This document shows positions 1 to 8,194 of a stretch of DNA of 64,000 bases, piece by piece. The notes beneath the pieces are model-generated. The model did not search any database. It worked only from the letters and a program-made list of their open reading frames with translations, and was not told the origin of the DNA. Position 1 is the first letter of the stretch, and each line of letters starts with the position of its first letter. This stretch comes from Pseudomonas putida (lineage in GTDB: Bacteria; Pseudomonadota; Gammaproteobacteria; Pseudomonadales; Pseudomonadaceae). The translations under genes and the position numbers were made by a program. The stretch covers positions 100,938 through 164,937 of the forward strand of contig NZ_BSKJ01000013.1 in NCBI RefSeq assembly GCF_030159595.1, given 5' to 3'.

Positions 1-528
1 ACGCAAACCATAACCTGCAGTACCACCCTGTCTATACCCTAGCTGAATCAAACGTGATTGTCCGGCAAACACCTTCACAGAAAGTTCGCGACTGTATTCG
101 CCGGCCATCATTCTTTTAATGCTTTTTATGATGCTGGATGCAGGAGAGCCGTCATTCACAAATTGTTCGGCGCAATACTCTACTCTGACGCCAGCTTGTC
201 GGCAGCGTACTTCATAACTTGCGCTGACGTCTGGGTCTTGAAAACGGCCCCAACGACTAATGTCATAGACTAGCACGGTAGTAAAGTCGTTGCTCCTAAG
301 TTCGACATCAGCCAATAGATGTTGAAGAGCTTGGCGCCCATCTAAACTGAGTCCGCTTTTCCCTGCATCCGTATAAATTTTCACGACATTAAGATGGTGG
401 GTTTGCGCGTAGATATTGATAGCGTCTAGCTGATTCTCCGTAGAGTATTGCTGGTGCTCAGTCGACATTCGGACATAAGCCGCCGCTCTGTTATTAGCTT
501 GTACGCTTAATGATGTGCTTGGTCGCAT
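1..528 (-). CDS. Serine site-specific recombinase, N-terminal part (cut by window edge)
   Basis: A frame of 176 codons starts with ATG at 528 and runs off the left edge. The N-terminus carries the resolvase/invertase catalytic pattern: YVRMSTEHQ (residues 18-26) with the nucleophile serine at 22, then a TDAGKSGLSLDGR stretch and VYDISRWGRFQD, as in large serine recombinases of mobile elements. The zinc-ribbon and coiled-coil part would lie outside the window, so I cannot tell a phage-type integrase from a resolvase-like recombinase. It is divergent from the small gene at 632, with a 103-bp gap containing an inverted repeat. Family assignment is firm; its role as the mobility enzyme of this region is inference. 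Confidence 0.88.
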   Translation of the reverse strand, partial: MRPSTSLSVQANNRAAAYVRMSTEHQQYSTENQLDAINIYAQTHHLNVVKIYTDAGKSGLSLDGRQALQHLLADVELRSNDFTTVLVYDISRWGRFQDPDVSASYEVRCRQAGVRVEYCAEQFVNDGSPASSIIKSIKRMMAGEYSRELSVKVFAGQSRLIQLGYRQGGTAGYGLR

Positions 529-535
529 TTGGCAG

Positions 536-575
536 GCCTATCAGTTGGTTCATGGCATACCGGTACACGATAGGC
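536..575. promoter_or_regulatory. Inverted repeat between recombinase and divergent gene
   Basis: The 7-bp arms GCCTATC (536-542) and GATAGGC (569-575) are perfectly inverted with a 26-bp spacer, and the palindrome TACCGGTA lies inside the spacer. The position, between a recombinase and a divergent possible HTH gene, suits either an operator or a recombination site. Which one cannot be told from sequence alone. Confidence 0.4.
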
Positions 576-631
576 AGGACTTCTGTATGCCTACCGGCGC
601 TTACTAAATAATAAATTTAGGAGGTGGAAAA

Positions 632-994
632 ATGATCGCGAAGATGGGCAATTTCTTTCCGATTAGCTCTGAGGTGTATGCCCATGCCCTGGCAAGCGCT
701 TTGCTGGATGAGCTCGGCAACTCACACAGAGCTATTAAGACCCTGCGAAATTGGACTAACGCGAGTGAGAGAACGACAAAGAATTGGCTTGCTGGTGCCA
801 ACGGGCCTAGTGGGCTACATCTCATAGAGATCATGCGTCACTCCGATGCCGTTCTTCATATTGTCCTTGAGCTTGCTCAACGAAGATCGATTGTCGCCGT
901 TGCGCTTCTTCCTGCTTTGAGCCAGCGACTGACTGAGACTGCTGAGCTCATTGACGCGTGCCTTGGGCCCAGCCCCCTATCAGCCACGTCGTGA
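632..994 (+). CDS. Small possible DNA-binding protein next to recombinase
   Basis: 120-aa protein with an exceptionally good ribosome-binding site (AGGAGGTGG about 5 bp before the ATG). The stretch around residues 33-65 (RAIKTLRNWTNASERTTKNW, then GPSGLHLIEIMRHSD) looks like a helix-turn-helix in which the 'ASERTTKNW' part would be the recognition segment. No domain name is recognised with certainty. It is transcribed away from the serine recombinase, and such pairs are common at the mobility end of integrative elements, so a role in controlling the recombinase is plausible but inferred. Confidence 0.75.
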   Translation: MIAKMGNFFPISSEVYAHALASALLDELGNSHRAIKTLRNWTNASERTTKNWLAGANGPSGLHLIEIMRHSDAVLHIVLELAQRRSIVAVALLPALSQRLTETAELIDACLGPSPLSATS

Positions 995-1095
995 GTTTTC
1001 CTGGCAGAATCTTTGCTGGAGGCTGATATGAGTAGCCTCGGCTGCGTCGCGTCTACTTTTGGTGAGCCATCGATGCAGATCGCATAGTCGGTGTC

Positions 1096-1488
1096 ATGTC
1101 TTCGCCAGGAAACGTAGGGATGCGAGAAATGTCTGGCTTTGCGAACGCTTTAGATGTCGCTATAGCAGGCGCTCGATGCGATCCGTATCACTACTACCTC
1201 ATGGCCGACCCGAAGCTGTGCTCAAGCGGCTTCGCGTCGGGGCAGATTTCCTGTACCAAGCCGTGTCGACTACCAATAGCTCAAAGCCGATCGCTTAGCC
1301 GTATCGGCACAGTGCATCAAAATTTGGCGTCTTTAGGCCGCCGATTCGCAGCAATGCTGATTACGGGGCTGTCCTCAATGAGATCTCACCTTCGCAACGA
1401 TGAGTCCGAAACCGCTACTGCAGTGGCTGGCGTATTCGAGTCTATGATTCAGATAATCGTACAAACTCGGGAATTGCTAGGATGGTGA
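1096..1488 (+). CDS. Hypothetical protein (doubtful)
   Basis: 130 codons with no recognised domain. Support: its stop overlaps the start of the next gene (ATGGTGA arrangement at 1482-1488), typical of translational coupling. Against: base composition by codon position is weak, no clear ribosome-binding site is seen before any of the candidate ATGs (1096, 1120, 1129), and the next frame reads well in the middle of the gene, so this may be a frameshifted remnant. Confidence 0.35.
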   Translation: MSSPGNVGMREMSGFANALDVAIAGARCDPYHYYLMADPKLCSSGFASGQISCTKPCRLPIAQSRSLSRIGTVHQNLASLGRRFAAMLITGLSSMRSHLRNDESETATAVAGVFESMIQIIVQTRELLGW

Positions 1489-1691
1489 AGGATCTCAACA
1501 GCGTTTTGCCTCCTGACCATCCGATGTACGCCGATGCCGTGGAGGCTATGAAGCGGTATCACCAAGCACAAGCCGACGGTGTCGGCGGGGCGGAGCTCGA
1601 GCGCCTGCGGCTTTTGGCTGAGCATAGGTTTCAGGCCGTTACTGACTATCAGCTGCAAGCATTTGGCGGCCCATCCGAGACCAGCCATTAG
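1482..1691 (+). CDS. Small hypothetical protein with a decayed paralogue at 11.1 kb
   Basis: 69-aa acidic/helical protein with the core HPMYADAVEAMKRYHQAQAD. I do not recognise the family. The C-terminal third (from ERLRLLAEH to the terminal PSETSH) recurs almost residue for residue in a decayed copy ending at 11104, which shows that the reading frame is under, or was under, protein-level selection. The start overlaps the preceding open frame by 7 bp. Function unknown. Confidence 0.6.
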   Translation: MVKDLNSVLPPDHPMYADAVEAMKRYHQAQADGVGGAELERLRLLAEHRFQAVTDYQLQAFGGPSETSH

Positions 1692-1900
1692 CTGATAAAC
1701 GCCGCACCACTTGACCCAGTGGCGCCGCTTGGAAGAGCAGTCCGTTCTAGCGGGCTCGAGTGATTATGGAGCGGTCATTAAGATAGGGATCGCGGGCGGA
1801 GCGCTCCGGCGTGACGGATGGAAGCTCGAAGGGCCAAGACGTCGCAAGGCGATGGCTCGGTTCACGACAGCCGGGCCTCGTAGGGCACGCCCATACTGCT
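1692..1900. other. Gene-free interval
   Basis: Between the small gene and the convergent gene at 1901. Frames exist but have no start signals or recognisable products. No terminator with a T-run is visible. Confidence 0.4.
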
Positions 1901-2233
1901 CTACAGGGCTTTCAACATGCGCTCCAAGCTCTGATGCTCCCATGTCGATAGCAGAGCGATAGGATCTGCCCGATCTCCTGAGTCGAAATCCCAACGCTGT
2001 CCGTCAGGTCTCACGCATCGTTCGCAGTAGTCCAGCTCATCACAGTCGTTGTAGATCGTGATCCGCCATCCCTCTACATCCACTTCGAAATGGCAGGCGT
2101 ACACCTGCTCCCAGTTCAGGCTGCCTACCTTGGTCATTGTCCGGCGCTCGAACACCACCTCTCGTAACACCTGACAGACTTCCCGGGCTGTCAGTGCGAC
2201 TGAGGGCGCGTTATCGCAGTCGTCTAGAGTCAT
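1901..2233 (-). CDS. Small hypothetical protein, Pseudomonas family
   Basis: 110-aa protein: a helical N-terminus (LTAREVCQVLREVVFERRTM), then a W/Y-rich core (WRITIYNDCDELDYCERC, WDFDSG) and an amphipathic C-terminus (LLSTWEHQSLERMLKAL). This layout matches a family of small uncharacterised Pseudomonas proteins (I believe DUF7693, from memory). Two cysteines three residues apart in CERC could be structural. No function is known to me. It lies alone on the minus strand between plus-strand genes, typical of an accessory cargo gene. Confidence 0.7.
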   Translation of the reverse strand: MTLDDCDNAPSVALTAREVCQVLREVVFERRTMTKVGSLNWEQVYACHFEVDVEGWRITIYNDCDELDYCERCVRPDGQRWDFDSGDRADPIALLSTWEHQSLERMLKAL

Positions 2234-2469
2234 ATTCAGCTTTCCTCGGTCATCCGATCGAGGACATTACCTTGTGCACAGAGGAGCGACGTCATAGAGC
2301 TCTGGCAGGTTCGATTGATGGTAATGCCTGGAGGGTACAAATGTACTCTTGGCGGATTTAGCAGACTCGTTGCTGCTCTTCGGCTGGGCTTCCCGCATGG
2401 CAGAGATCCTTTTGCAGATTCTGGCGCGCATCGGCTGTCAGTAAAGTAACAGCTCACGAGATCTGCGCC

Positions 2470-2790
2470 ATGCATACCACAACACCAGACGGTCGCTATT
2501 TCGTAGTCAAAGGTCAGCTCTGGCGCTGTAGCAATCCTGCGCTGTCTGATGAAGAGCGTCAGCACCTCGTGCACGACCTGATGCAGGCACGGCGAGCCGT
2601 GAAAGAAGCGAAGGCTTCGAATGATGCGGAGCAGCTTCGCAATGCACGAGTAAAGGTCAACGCGGCTAAAGTGGCCCTAGGTGAGAGAGGCCCTGTCTGG
2701 TGGAGCGACAGCAGCCCGGACTACAACCGCATGAAGGCAATCGATACGCCCTATGCTGACTGGTACGCCTCTCTGCGCGATCCTACGTGA
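2470..2790 (+). CDS. Conserved hypothetical protein
   Basis: 106-aa soluble protein beginning MHTTTPDGRYFVVKGQLWRC, with a charged helical middle (QARRAVKEAKASNDAEQLRNARVKVNAAK) and a conserved-looking WWSDSSPDYNRM motif near residue 77. I recall similar uncharacterised proteins in many proteobacterial genomes, without a function. Its stop overlaps a GTG of the next frame (GTGA at 2787-2790), so the two may be co-translated. Confidence 0.75.
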   Translation: MHTTTPDGRYFVVKGQLWRCSNPALSDEERQHLVHDLMQARRAVKEAKASNDAEQLRNARVKVNAAKVALGERGPVWWSDSSPDYNRMKAIDTPYADWYASLRDPT

Positions 2791-3152
2791 AGCTCAATCG
2801 AACTCGTCCTTTCCCGCAGGGGCTACGTGTCGCTGTAAAATCCTGCGACCCAATGTGCTGGTCGGATTTGTCTATGGTGCATGACGCATTTCAAGGAGCA
2901 TCACTGTTGTTCAGGACGTTGATGGATTTAATCTTTGTGGCTAGCGTGGCTCTCACTGTTCTCACGTTAATTTTTATACCGTGCGCGATCCTTAGCCTCG
3001 GAGTGCTGCTCGTCCTCGGCATCGATGACCGTTTTGTGAGCCCCGTTGTGGCTTACGTGGCGCTCCCAGAGGCGATTGTCATCAGCGGTTATTTGCTGCT
3101 CCGCTACTGGAGGCAAATCACTGACATCATCAAGTCGTTCACGCCGTGGTGA
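2787..3152 (+). CDS. Small membrane protein, two predicted TM helices
   Basis: The open frame extends to GTG at 2787, but a better start may be TTG at 2907, which has AAGGAG (2893-2898) 8 bp upstream and would give an 81-aa protein. The short form has two hydrophobic segments, VASVALTVLTLIFIPCAI and VAYVALPEAIVISGYLL, and ends in a basic/amphipathic tail. No family recognised. It is followed 26 bp later by the metallophosphoesterase and may share its transcript. Confidence 0.55.
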   Translation: MKLNRTRPFPQGLRVAVKSCDPMCWSDLSMVHDAFQGASLLFRTLMDLIFVASVALTVLTLIFIPCAILSLGVLLVLGIDDRFVSPVVAYVALPEAIVISGYLLLRYWRQITDIIKSFTPW

Positions 3153-3178
3153 TATAGGAATGCGTGGAGGGGAAACGA

Positions 3179-3862
3179 GTGATTTGGTTTCTGGGCGACG
3201 TACATGGGCGCTTTGATCATGTGATCCGGCTGGTGAAGCTCCACCGTCCCGAGGCAGTGGTCTTCCTGGGTGACCTTGAATGTAGCTTACCCTTGGACAT
3301 GATCCTGCGCCCGATCTTCGACATTACTGAGATCTGGTTCATCCACGGCAACCACGATTCCGGGTTCCCGGCTTACTGGCATAACCTCTATGGCTGCGGC
3401 CTTGCTGAACGCAGCCTTCATGGCCGAGTAGTTGAGATTGCTGGATATCGTATAGCGGGGCTAGGTGGCACATTCGAGTCGCAAGTCTGGCTACCGGGCA
3501 GCCCTGATACCGGCATCCAGAGTTACGCAGACTACCTCGACCGCCTGGCGATCAGACCTCAGCACGAAGACATCGTTGCGACGAAGAAGCAGCATGCGCT
3601 TTCTGCAATCTACCCAGATGACTACTTCACGCTCGCTATGGAGAGGGCGGACATTCTGATTTGCCACGAGGCTCCTAGCTGCCACCCGCACGGTTATTCA
3701 GAGATCGATGAGCTCGCCCAGGCAATGGGTGCGAAAATGGTCGTGCATGGGCATCATCATGACTCTCTCGACTACAGGTCTGAATGGCCGAGGCTGGGAT
3801 TTGAGGCTCACGGAGTAGCGTTCAGATCAATAATGGCTATCGATGGGTCGGTCATCAACTGA
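3179..3862 (+). CDS. Calcineurin-like metallophosphoesterase
   Basis: Starting at GTG 3179 (GGAGG at 3166-3170, better placed than for the upstream GTG 3164) gives a 227-aa protein. All dinuclear-metal motifs of the family are present in order: GDVHG near the N-terminus, GDLEC, GNHD, a metal-binding histidine in ICHEAP, and GHHHD near residue 195. The family hydrolyses phosphate mono- or diesters (nucleotides, phosphoproteins, nucleic acids); the substrate here cannot be read. The single domain, without signal peptide, points to a cytoplasmic enzyme. In an accessory region it could be cargo or a conflict-related nuclease/phosphatase; nothing in the neighbours settles this. Confidence 0.88.
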   Translation: MIWFLGDVHGRFDHVIRLVKLHRPEAVVFLGDLECSLPLDMILRPIFDITEIWFIHGNHDSGFPAYWHNLYGCGLAERSLHGRVVEIAGYRIAGLGGTFESQVWLPGSPDTGIQSYADYLDRLAIRPQHEDIVATKKQHALSAIYPDDYFTLAMERADILICHEAPSCHPHGYSEIDELAQAMGAKMVVHGHHHDSLDYRSEWPRLGFEAHGVAFRSIMAIDGSVIN

Positions 3863-3954
3863 GTCGTGGTGCGGTGATCCCCTTCGTCATAGACATCGAA
3901 GCTTCCGACTCGCCGAGTCCGGCTGTGCCGTCGCCGGGCCTTCTATGCTGAGCT

Positions 3955-3976
3955 GGCAGGGCAGGGCAGGGCAGGG
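3955..3976. repeat. Short tandem repeat, unit GGCAG x4
   Basis: Four perfect copies of GGCAG (3955-3974) plus two more matching bases, in the non-coding gap between the metallophosphoesterase and the next gene. Length variation by slippage is likely; no function seen. Confidence 0.85.
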
Positions 3977-4060
3977 CGACGTTGTGTAGTCGCGCCTGCT
4001 ACTCGTAGCGGCCAAGTTGGAGCTATCTCCTCCGTTCAAAATGCAGCAGCATTACCCGTC

Positions 4061-5071
4061 ATGACATCGCTAGGTCAGGTGCCAGTGTTTTACAGTGACT
4101 ACGAAAAAAGCAGAGCTTGGCTGCGCGCCAAGGCCAAGGACGCCAGATCCCTCTCGAATGAAGAAGAGGAGTACTTAGATCGCCAGATCGCGATTGAGCT
4201 GCGCAAGCGCATGGAGCATGACGCTTCGGTTCGTTGGTGGCAGCTCTTCGGGCTGGAGGGTCATCGTTTGGACTCCGTAGAAGCAGAGGCTCAGTTCATC
4301 GCTCACCTGGACAAAATTTTCAAATACCCGCCCGCGAGTCAGTTCCTCACTCCTACCGATTCTAACCGTCGAATCCACAATGCATACCATTTCAGCCGGC
4401 AGGGCGTTTACCACGGGATAGAGTACCTAGCGCCTCCCACGACGCGTCTGTTAGAGCTGATGCTGTACGGGTACTTTCCTTGCGGGAACACCTGGATCTA
4501 CCTAGATAGGAGATCGCAACTGAGCTCCGATGGGTTCCGAAGTCCCAAGCAATGGCTCGCGCTACCCCCAGGGGAGACCCCTCAAGACAGGCTTGGTATC
4601 ACGATCGAAATCAGTGTGGGTTGGAAGTCCCTGATTCGTTCGCAGTCGCCAGCAGCGCTATTCAGCAACTTGAAGCCATTCGAAAAGGAAAACCTCGCAA
4701 GGGAATTTGCTGCGGAAGGATCTCATCAGCATTGGCTTGAGCAGATTGTGGAAGGGCTCTTCATGGAGCGTGGCCATCGATCCAGAATCAGCATTATCTA
4801 TGCTGGTGAGTCAGAGGAACAGCCCCTCACGCTTGCTGAGGTGATTGCTCAGAAAGGCCGCATTCCAGGAAAAAAAGTGGTCATGCAGGATGGCGACTAT
4901 CTGAACTGTGAGCCCGCCAATCTCGTCATCCGCTCAAACCGTGGCCGGACGATGAGCTGCAAAACCTGTCGCCGCCCCACAAACAAAGACCAATCTGAGA
5001 TTACCAAGGACTCGTTGGGTTCGAGCCTTCGCATCTGCCATTCCTGCCTACGATGGATGACCAAGACCTAA
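4061..5071 (+). CDS. Putative HNH-like protein with C-terminal zinc ribbon
   Basis: 336-aa cytoplasmic protein of unknown family. The last third looks nuclease-like: GRIPGKKVVMQDGDYLNCEP is followed by ANLVIRS, which resembles the 'H.DGN.LN...NL' core of phage-type HNH endonucleases, but the first catalytic histidine is replaced by Q in 'MQDGD'. A four-cysteine zinc ribbon follows (CKTC near residue 306, CHSC near 328). The N-terminal two thirds are helical and unrecognised. The protein may be an inactivated or divergent HNH nuclease, or a DNA-binding protein built on that fold. A strong terminator follows at 5166. Confidence 0.75.
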   Translation: MTSLGQVPVFYSDYEKSRAWLRAKAKDARSLSNEEEEYLDRQIAIELRKRMEHDASVRWWQLFGLEGHRLDSVEAEAQFIAHLDKIFKYPPASQFLTPTDSNRRIHNAYHFSRQGVYHGIEYLAPPTTRLLELMLYGYFPCGNTWIYLDRRSQLSSDGFRSPKQWLALPPGETPQDRLGITIEISVGWKSLIRSQSPAALFSNLKPFEKENLAREFAAEGSHQHWLEQIVEGLFMERGHRSRISIIYAGESEEQPLTLAEVIAQKGRIPGKKVVMQDGDYLNCEPANLVIRSNRGRTMSCKTCRRPTNKDQSEITKDSLGSSLRICHSCLRWMTKT

Positions 5072-5165
5072 GAGTGGAAACGGCCTCACTAAGGGCTTGC
5101 CAAAAAGGTGCGCTTAAATCAATATAAACCCTATGATGTGGTATCTGCATCAGCAAGACTTAGAA

Positions 5166-5189
5166 GCCGGCTTTTTAGCCGGTTTTTTT
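5166..5189 (+). terminator. Rho-independent terminator
   Basis: Stem CCGGCT (5167-5172) / AGCCGG (5177-5182) with a T-rich loop, then seven Ts. It closes the transcript of the 4061 gene. Confidence 0.85.
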
Positions 5190-5318
5190 GTGTCTTGGTT
5201 TTCCCTCTCGCCGCGTTCCTGCGGCATTTTTTGATCCTAAGCGTACCTATGCCTATTCAATCGCGATCGCTCGTTCGTGAGGCATACGCACGTCCATAGA
5301 AAATGGCGGAACCCTGAT

Positions 5319-5810
5319 ATGAAAGACTCGATCCACGTTGAGTATCAAAACAAAACCATCGTGTTCAGCGTCAGCGGGTGGCTGAATGCTAGTCACGTTG
5401 CGGAGCTTTACTCGGCTTCCGTAGATGCCTGGTTGAGATCACTTGAAACGCAGGAGTACCTGGCAGATATTGCTCAGGCACTCAGCGTCGAGGATGCCCA
5501 GGAGCTTACTCAGATCAGTGCCGACGACACCTGGCTGCACCCGAAGGTGGCAGTGGAATTTGCCAGGGAGATCGATCGTAAGCTCGCTCGTTGGTGTGAC
5601 ATAACCATCGACAGGATTGCGCGTGGTAACTCATCACTAAAAGAGCGTTTCGACGCTGCCTGCAAGGTATTGAATGAAGGTCGGCGTGAGGCAAGCGAGC
5701 ATGGAAGAGGGCTCCTTGAGTGGCGCAATAAGAAGCCGCGCCTTGAGTATCGTGTGGCCCATCTGAAGGATCAGTTGCAGCTAACATTGGGGCTTGATAA
5801 CCCCAACTGA
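5319..5810 (+). CDS. KilA-N domain protein (phage-type)
   Basis: 163 aa from ATG 5319 (an in-frame GTG at 5277 would add 14 residues). The N-terminal ~110 residues follow the KilA-N pattern: a two-stranded start (IHVEYQNKTIVFSVSG), WLNASHVAELYSASVDAWLR with the conserved 'N.' and 'WL', a T/Q-rich linker, and WLHPKVAVEFAREIDRKLARW, the hallmark 'W.HP..A...A.' helix. The C-terminal ~50 residues are charged and helical. KilA-N domains are DNA-binding modules of phages, prophages and some large DNA viruses, and here support a mobile origin for the region. A strong terminator follows directly. Confidence 0.82.
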   Translation: MKDSIHVEYQNKTIVFSVSGWLNASHVAELYSASVDAWLRSLETQEYLADIAQALSVEDAQELTQISADDTWLHPKVAVEFAREIDRKLARWCDITIDRIARGNSSLKERFDAACKVLNEGRREASEHGRGLLEWRNKKPRLEYRVAHLKDQLQLTLGLDNPN

Positions 5811-5821
5811 AATCGACGAAC

Positions 5822-5855
5822 GAAAGCCCGCCTAGTGCGGGCTTCGTCGTTTTTG
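5822..5855 (+). terminator. Rho-independent terminator
   Basis: Stem AAGCCCGC (5824-5831), loop of five, GCGGGCTT (5837-5844), then CGTCG and a run of five Ts. Outer bases extend the stem. Terminates the KilA-N gene. Confidence 0.88.
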
Positions 5856-6028
5856 AAGCAGGCGAAATCAAGGCCCGGAGTGTCCCTGCTCAATCGCCAG
5901 GATCTGGGCCTGTACTCTAATCCGCTCATGCTCATGCTACGCACCGTATCAGGTGGCTGCCGGGTCACTCAATTTTGGATGAGCTCAGCCGAAAAAGTGC
6001 TGAGTTGTCTGAGTCAATAAGGAAGCAC

Positions 6029-6592
6029 ATGAAGCGAGTCGAACGGGATTTCATCACGTTGTTTAATTGTCTCTGGTACCGAGACTTCCCGGTATCTGAG
6101 GTGCATGCCATAGCGGGACGTGCCGACTGGACGATCCATCTGGGCCTAGTCGTGCGGCAGTGTGCCACACTGCTCGGCGCTCGAGCCCTGTTTGAGCAAG
6201 GGGGGCGTACAGACGCGGTGATTCGGTATAGCGACACGGACACGCTTTCGTTCGTAGAGTGGGAGTGGACGCGGGCCCACACCGAAATCAACGAGTTCAC
6301 CAAACTGCTCAAAAAGACTGATTCCGCAGTGTTCCAGACCTTCATCGGCTACAGCAGGGTTACCGATCTCAAGGTCACGATCGAACAGATCAGCAAGCGC
6401 TGGCAGACCGCCAACAAGCCGCTGATAGCGTTCCTGATCACCTATGAGATATCTGGGAGGAAGCGACGCTTCAAGGAGCTTCAGACCTACATGTTTGCAA
6501 AGGGCAAATACAAAAAAATCCGCTCTCAGCCTGCTTTGCCTTGGGAAGTAAATCGAGCGAAGGCGAATAACGAGTCTGAGGAAGCCGCATGA
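6029..6592 (+). CDS. Hypothetical protein, possible nuclease-like core
   Basis: Start chosen at ATG 6029 because AAGGA lies 5 bp upstream; an in-frame TTG at 5975 would add 18 residues. The 187-aa protein has a segment reading TDAVIRYSDTD then LSFVEWEW (roughly residues 68-88), an acidic residue followed by a beta-strand with E-x-E. That spacing recalls PD-(D/E)XK-type nucleases, but no catalytic lysine is evident, so the comparison is tentative. The C-terminus is basic (GRKRRFKELQTYMF, KGKYKKIRSQ). No family recognised. Possible hairpins without a T-run follow (6620-6643, 6670-6699). Confidence 0.7.
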   Translation: MKRVERDFITLFNCLWYRDFPVSEVHAIAGRADWTIHLGLVVRQCATLLGARALFEQGGRTDAVIRYSDTDTLSFVEWEWTRAHTEINEFTKLLKKTDSAVFQTFIGYSRVTDLKVTIEQISKRWQTANKPLIAFLITYEISGRKRRFKELQTYMFAKGKYKKIRSQPALPWEVNRAKANNESEEAA

Positions 6593-6888
6593 TCGGGAGG
6601 CGCGACTGATGAGGCGATAGGGGGCGGCGAATCAAGTGCCCCCTAGACTCCTGGCTATCCCTCATATTCCCCTACCACTGCTCGTAGGCATTGGTAGGGT
6701 TGAGAGGATCTGCTGGGCCTGTCCCGTGACAACGGCCGCCTAGGTGATTGCGTCCGCTGTGAGGGTGGGAACTCCAGTCTATGCCCTCCGCCTGATTCAC
6801 CAAGGTTGTGGCTGCGTCCTAGCGGGAGCACTGGAGCTTACGCTGTACTGAGTGGCGACGACCACCATCGATCGGTTATGCGCATAAT
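6593..6888. other. Gene-free interval with two hairpins
   Basis: Two perfect inverted repeats: GGGGGC / GCCCCC (6620-6643) and CCCTACCA / TGGTAGGG (6670-6699). Neither has a following T-run. They lie between convergent genes and may act as weak terminators. No coding frame is convincing. Confidence 0.55.
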
Positions 6889-7740
6889 TTAAGCCGCCGC
6901 CTTCATGGGTATTCTTGCGTCATGGATCGGTAAGGTTGCCCGTTTTAGCAGAGCTTGAACAAAAAAGTTTAAGGTGTTTTTGGAGCACTTTCCCTTACGG
7001 CGCTCTAGGTAGAAGTCCCGTGAAGCTCTCCAGGCTAGTGCAACCATGCCAAAGACTACCACGCTATAGATGGTAAGAATGATGCTGGTAACAGTATACG
7101 CTGTGAGATTATGAAGGTATGGAGCTGCTTGCACTTTCAAGCTCTCATTGTTGTCCAGTATTCGGAACGTAGCATTCATTGCGAGCCCGACAAAGCCAAG
7201 GGTAAAAAATCCGCGAAACAATTTGAAGCTAAATATGTGATTAAGAATATTTTCTCCAAGAGTAAGCGCATTTTCTTTGAAGCTTTTGCTGAGGCCAATT
7301 ACTTTGTTGAGATTTTCTACGATCTCTAGATAAGAGGCCTCGGGTGCGTTAACGTTTCGCTTTAACCAAACAGTTTTATAGTCTTCGAGCTTGCTTTTTG
7401 AGAAATTGCTTTCATTGCCTAGAATGCAATGCTTTCGGAGCATGAACTGCCGGTATTGCGGTTCGTACCTGCGCGCCAGTAGGTATAGCGCGATAAGTTC
7501 GAAGATGGCGGCAGTAAGGCTAAGGGGAAGTGTGAGATTCGAATCGGCTACTTGCGCTGCGATCGATACGCCCATGAGAATCACTGTAAGGAAGATGAAA
7601 CCAATGGCAAGCCTATAGGTTTTTGTCTTGGGGCCAGATGCGATTGTTGAGGGGCCGAAAATCAGATTATATCTCATCGCCAGTGTTTCGATCTTTTCTA
7701 ATGTTAAGGTTTCCATCAGTTCTCTCAGCCTGTATTTCAT
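6889..7740 (-). CDS. Multi-pass membrane protein, unknown
   Basis: 283 aa with at least four hydrophobic segments: AIGFIFLTVILMGVSIAAQV and LPLSLTAAIFELIALYLLA near residues 45-95, then FFTLGFVGLAMNATFRIL and VTSIILTIYSVVVFGMVALAW near 180-245. A ~85-residue soluble loop with lysine-rich helices separates the two pairs, and the C-terminal tail is basic. Base composition is clearly more AT-rich than the neighbours, suggesting a separate acquisition. The two-plus-two TM layout is seen in several uncharacterised effector-like membrane proteins, but I do not recognise a family and assign no function. Confidence 0.78.
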   Translation of the reverse strand: MKYRLRELMETLTLEKIETLAMRYNLIFGPSTIASGPKTKTYRLAIGFIFLTVILMGVSIAAQVADSNLTLPLSLTAAIFELIALYLLARRYEPQYRQFMLRKHCILGNESNFSKSKLEDYKTVWLKRNVNAPEASYLEIVENLNKVIGLSKSFKENALTLGENILNHIFSFKLFRGFFTLGFVGLAMNATFRILDNNESLKVQAAPYLHNLTAYTVTSIILTIYSVVVFGMVALAWRASRDFYLERRKGKCSKNTLNFFVQALLKRATLPIHDARIPMKAAA

Positions 7741-8194
7741 TCATTGCAGGCGCGTTTTTAATAAATTATTTACTGAGTAGCTATGTTGAGTGACTGCCCA
7801 CGGCACCTTACCGCACTTCGCCAGGGCTGTCAGCGCTCTATCCCATGCCATGTGCATGTCGCCGCTGCGGGATCGAAGAGGCCGCCTGGATTGGAGATTA
7901 GTCAGACGATTGGACTGGTCGCATAGCTGCACATTGTTGCACTTTCGTTTTCCAGATTTGGCTGGGCGCTTCCACCGATCTGCGCTACCTATTCTCCTCC
8001 ATATGGGAAAGTGCGGGTGTAGGATCTAACCGGATGAAGGGGGCAGGAGAGCTATCGCGTTTCCCCGCAGGGGCTGCGGTTTTTATTCACGAAGTTGGAG
8101 TCGAATAGGGAATCGCGTGGTCTCCACGTTGTGACTTGCAGGGCAGCGGTTGAGCACACCAACAGTGTCAGCCGTTCGTCATGGATCGGAGAGA
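7741..8194. other. Gene-free interval
   Basis: Holds the upstream region of the divergent membrane-protein gene and a terminator at 8065. A plus-strand frame at 7790-8029 has Arg/Cys/His-rich composition typical of a chance frame. Confidence 0.4.
8065..8084 (+). terminator. Rho-independent terminator-like hairpin
   Basis: CCGCAG (8065-8070), GGG loop, CTGCGG (8074-8079), then five Ts. No clear plus-strand gene ends just upstream, so it may serve a lost gene or a small RNA. Confidence 0.65.

Noticed and set aside
7790..8029. Plus-strand frame of 79 codons
   Set aside because: Rich in Arg, Leu, His and Cys with no ribosome-binding site; looks like a chance frame, despite a terminator-like hairpin downstream.
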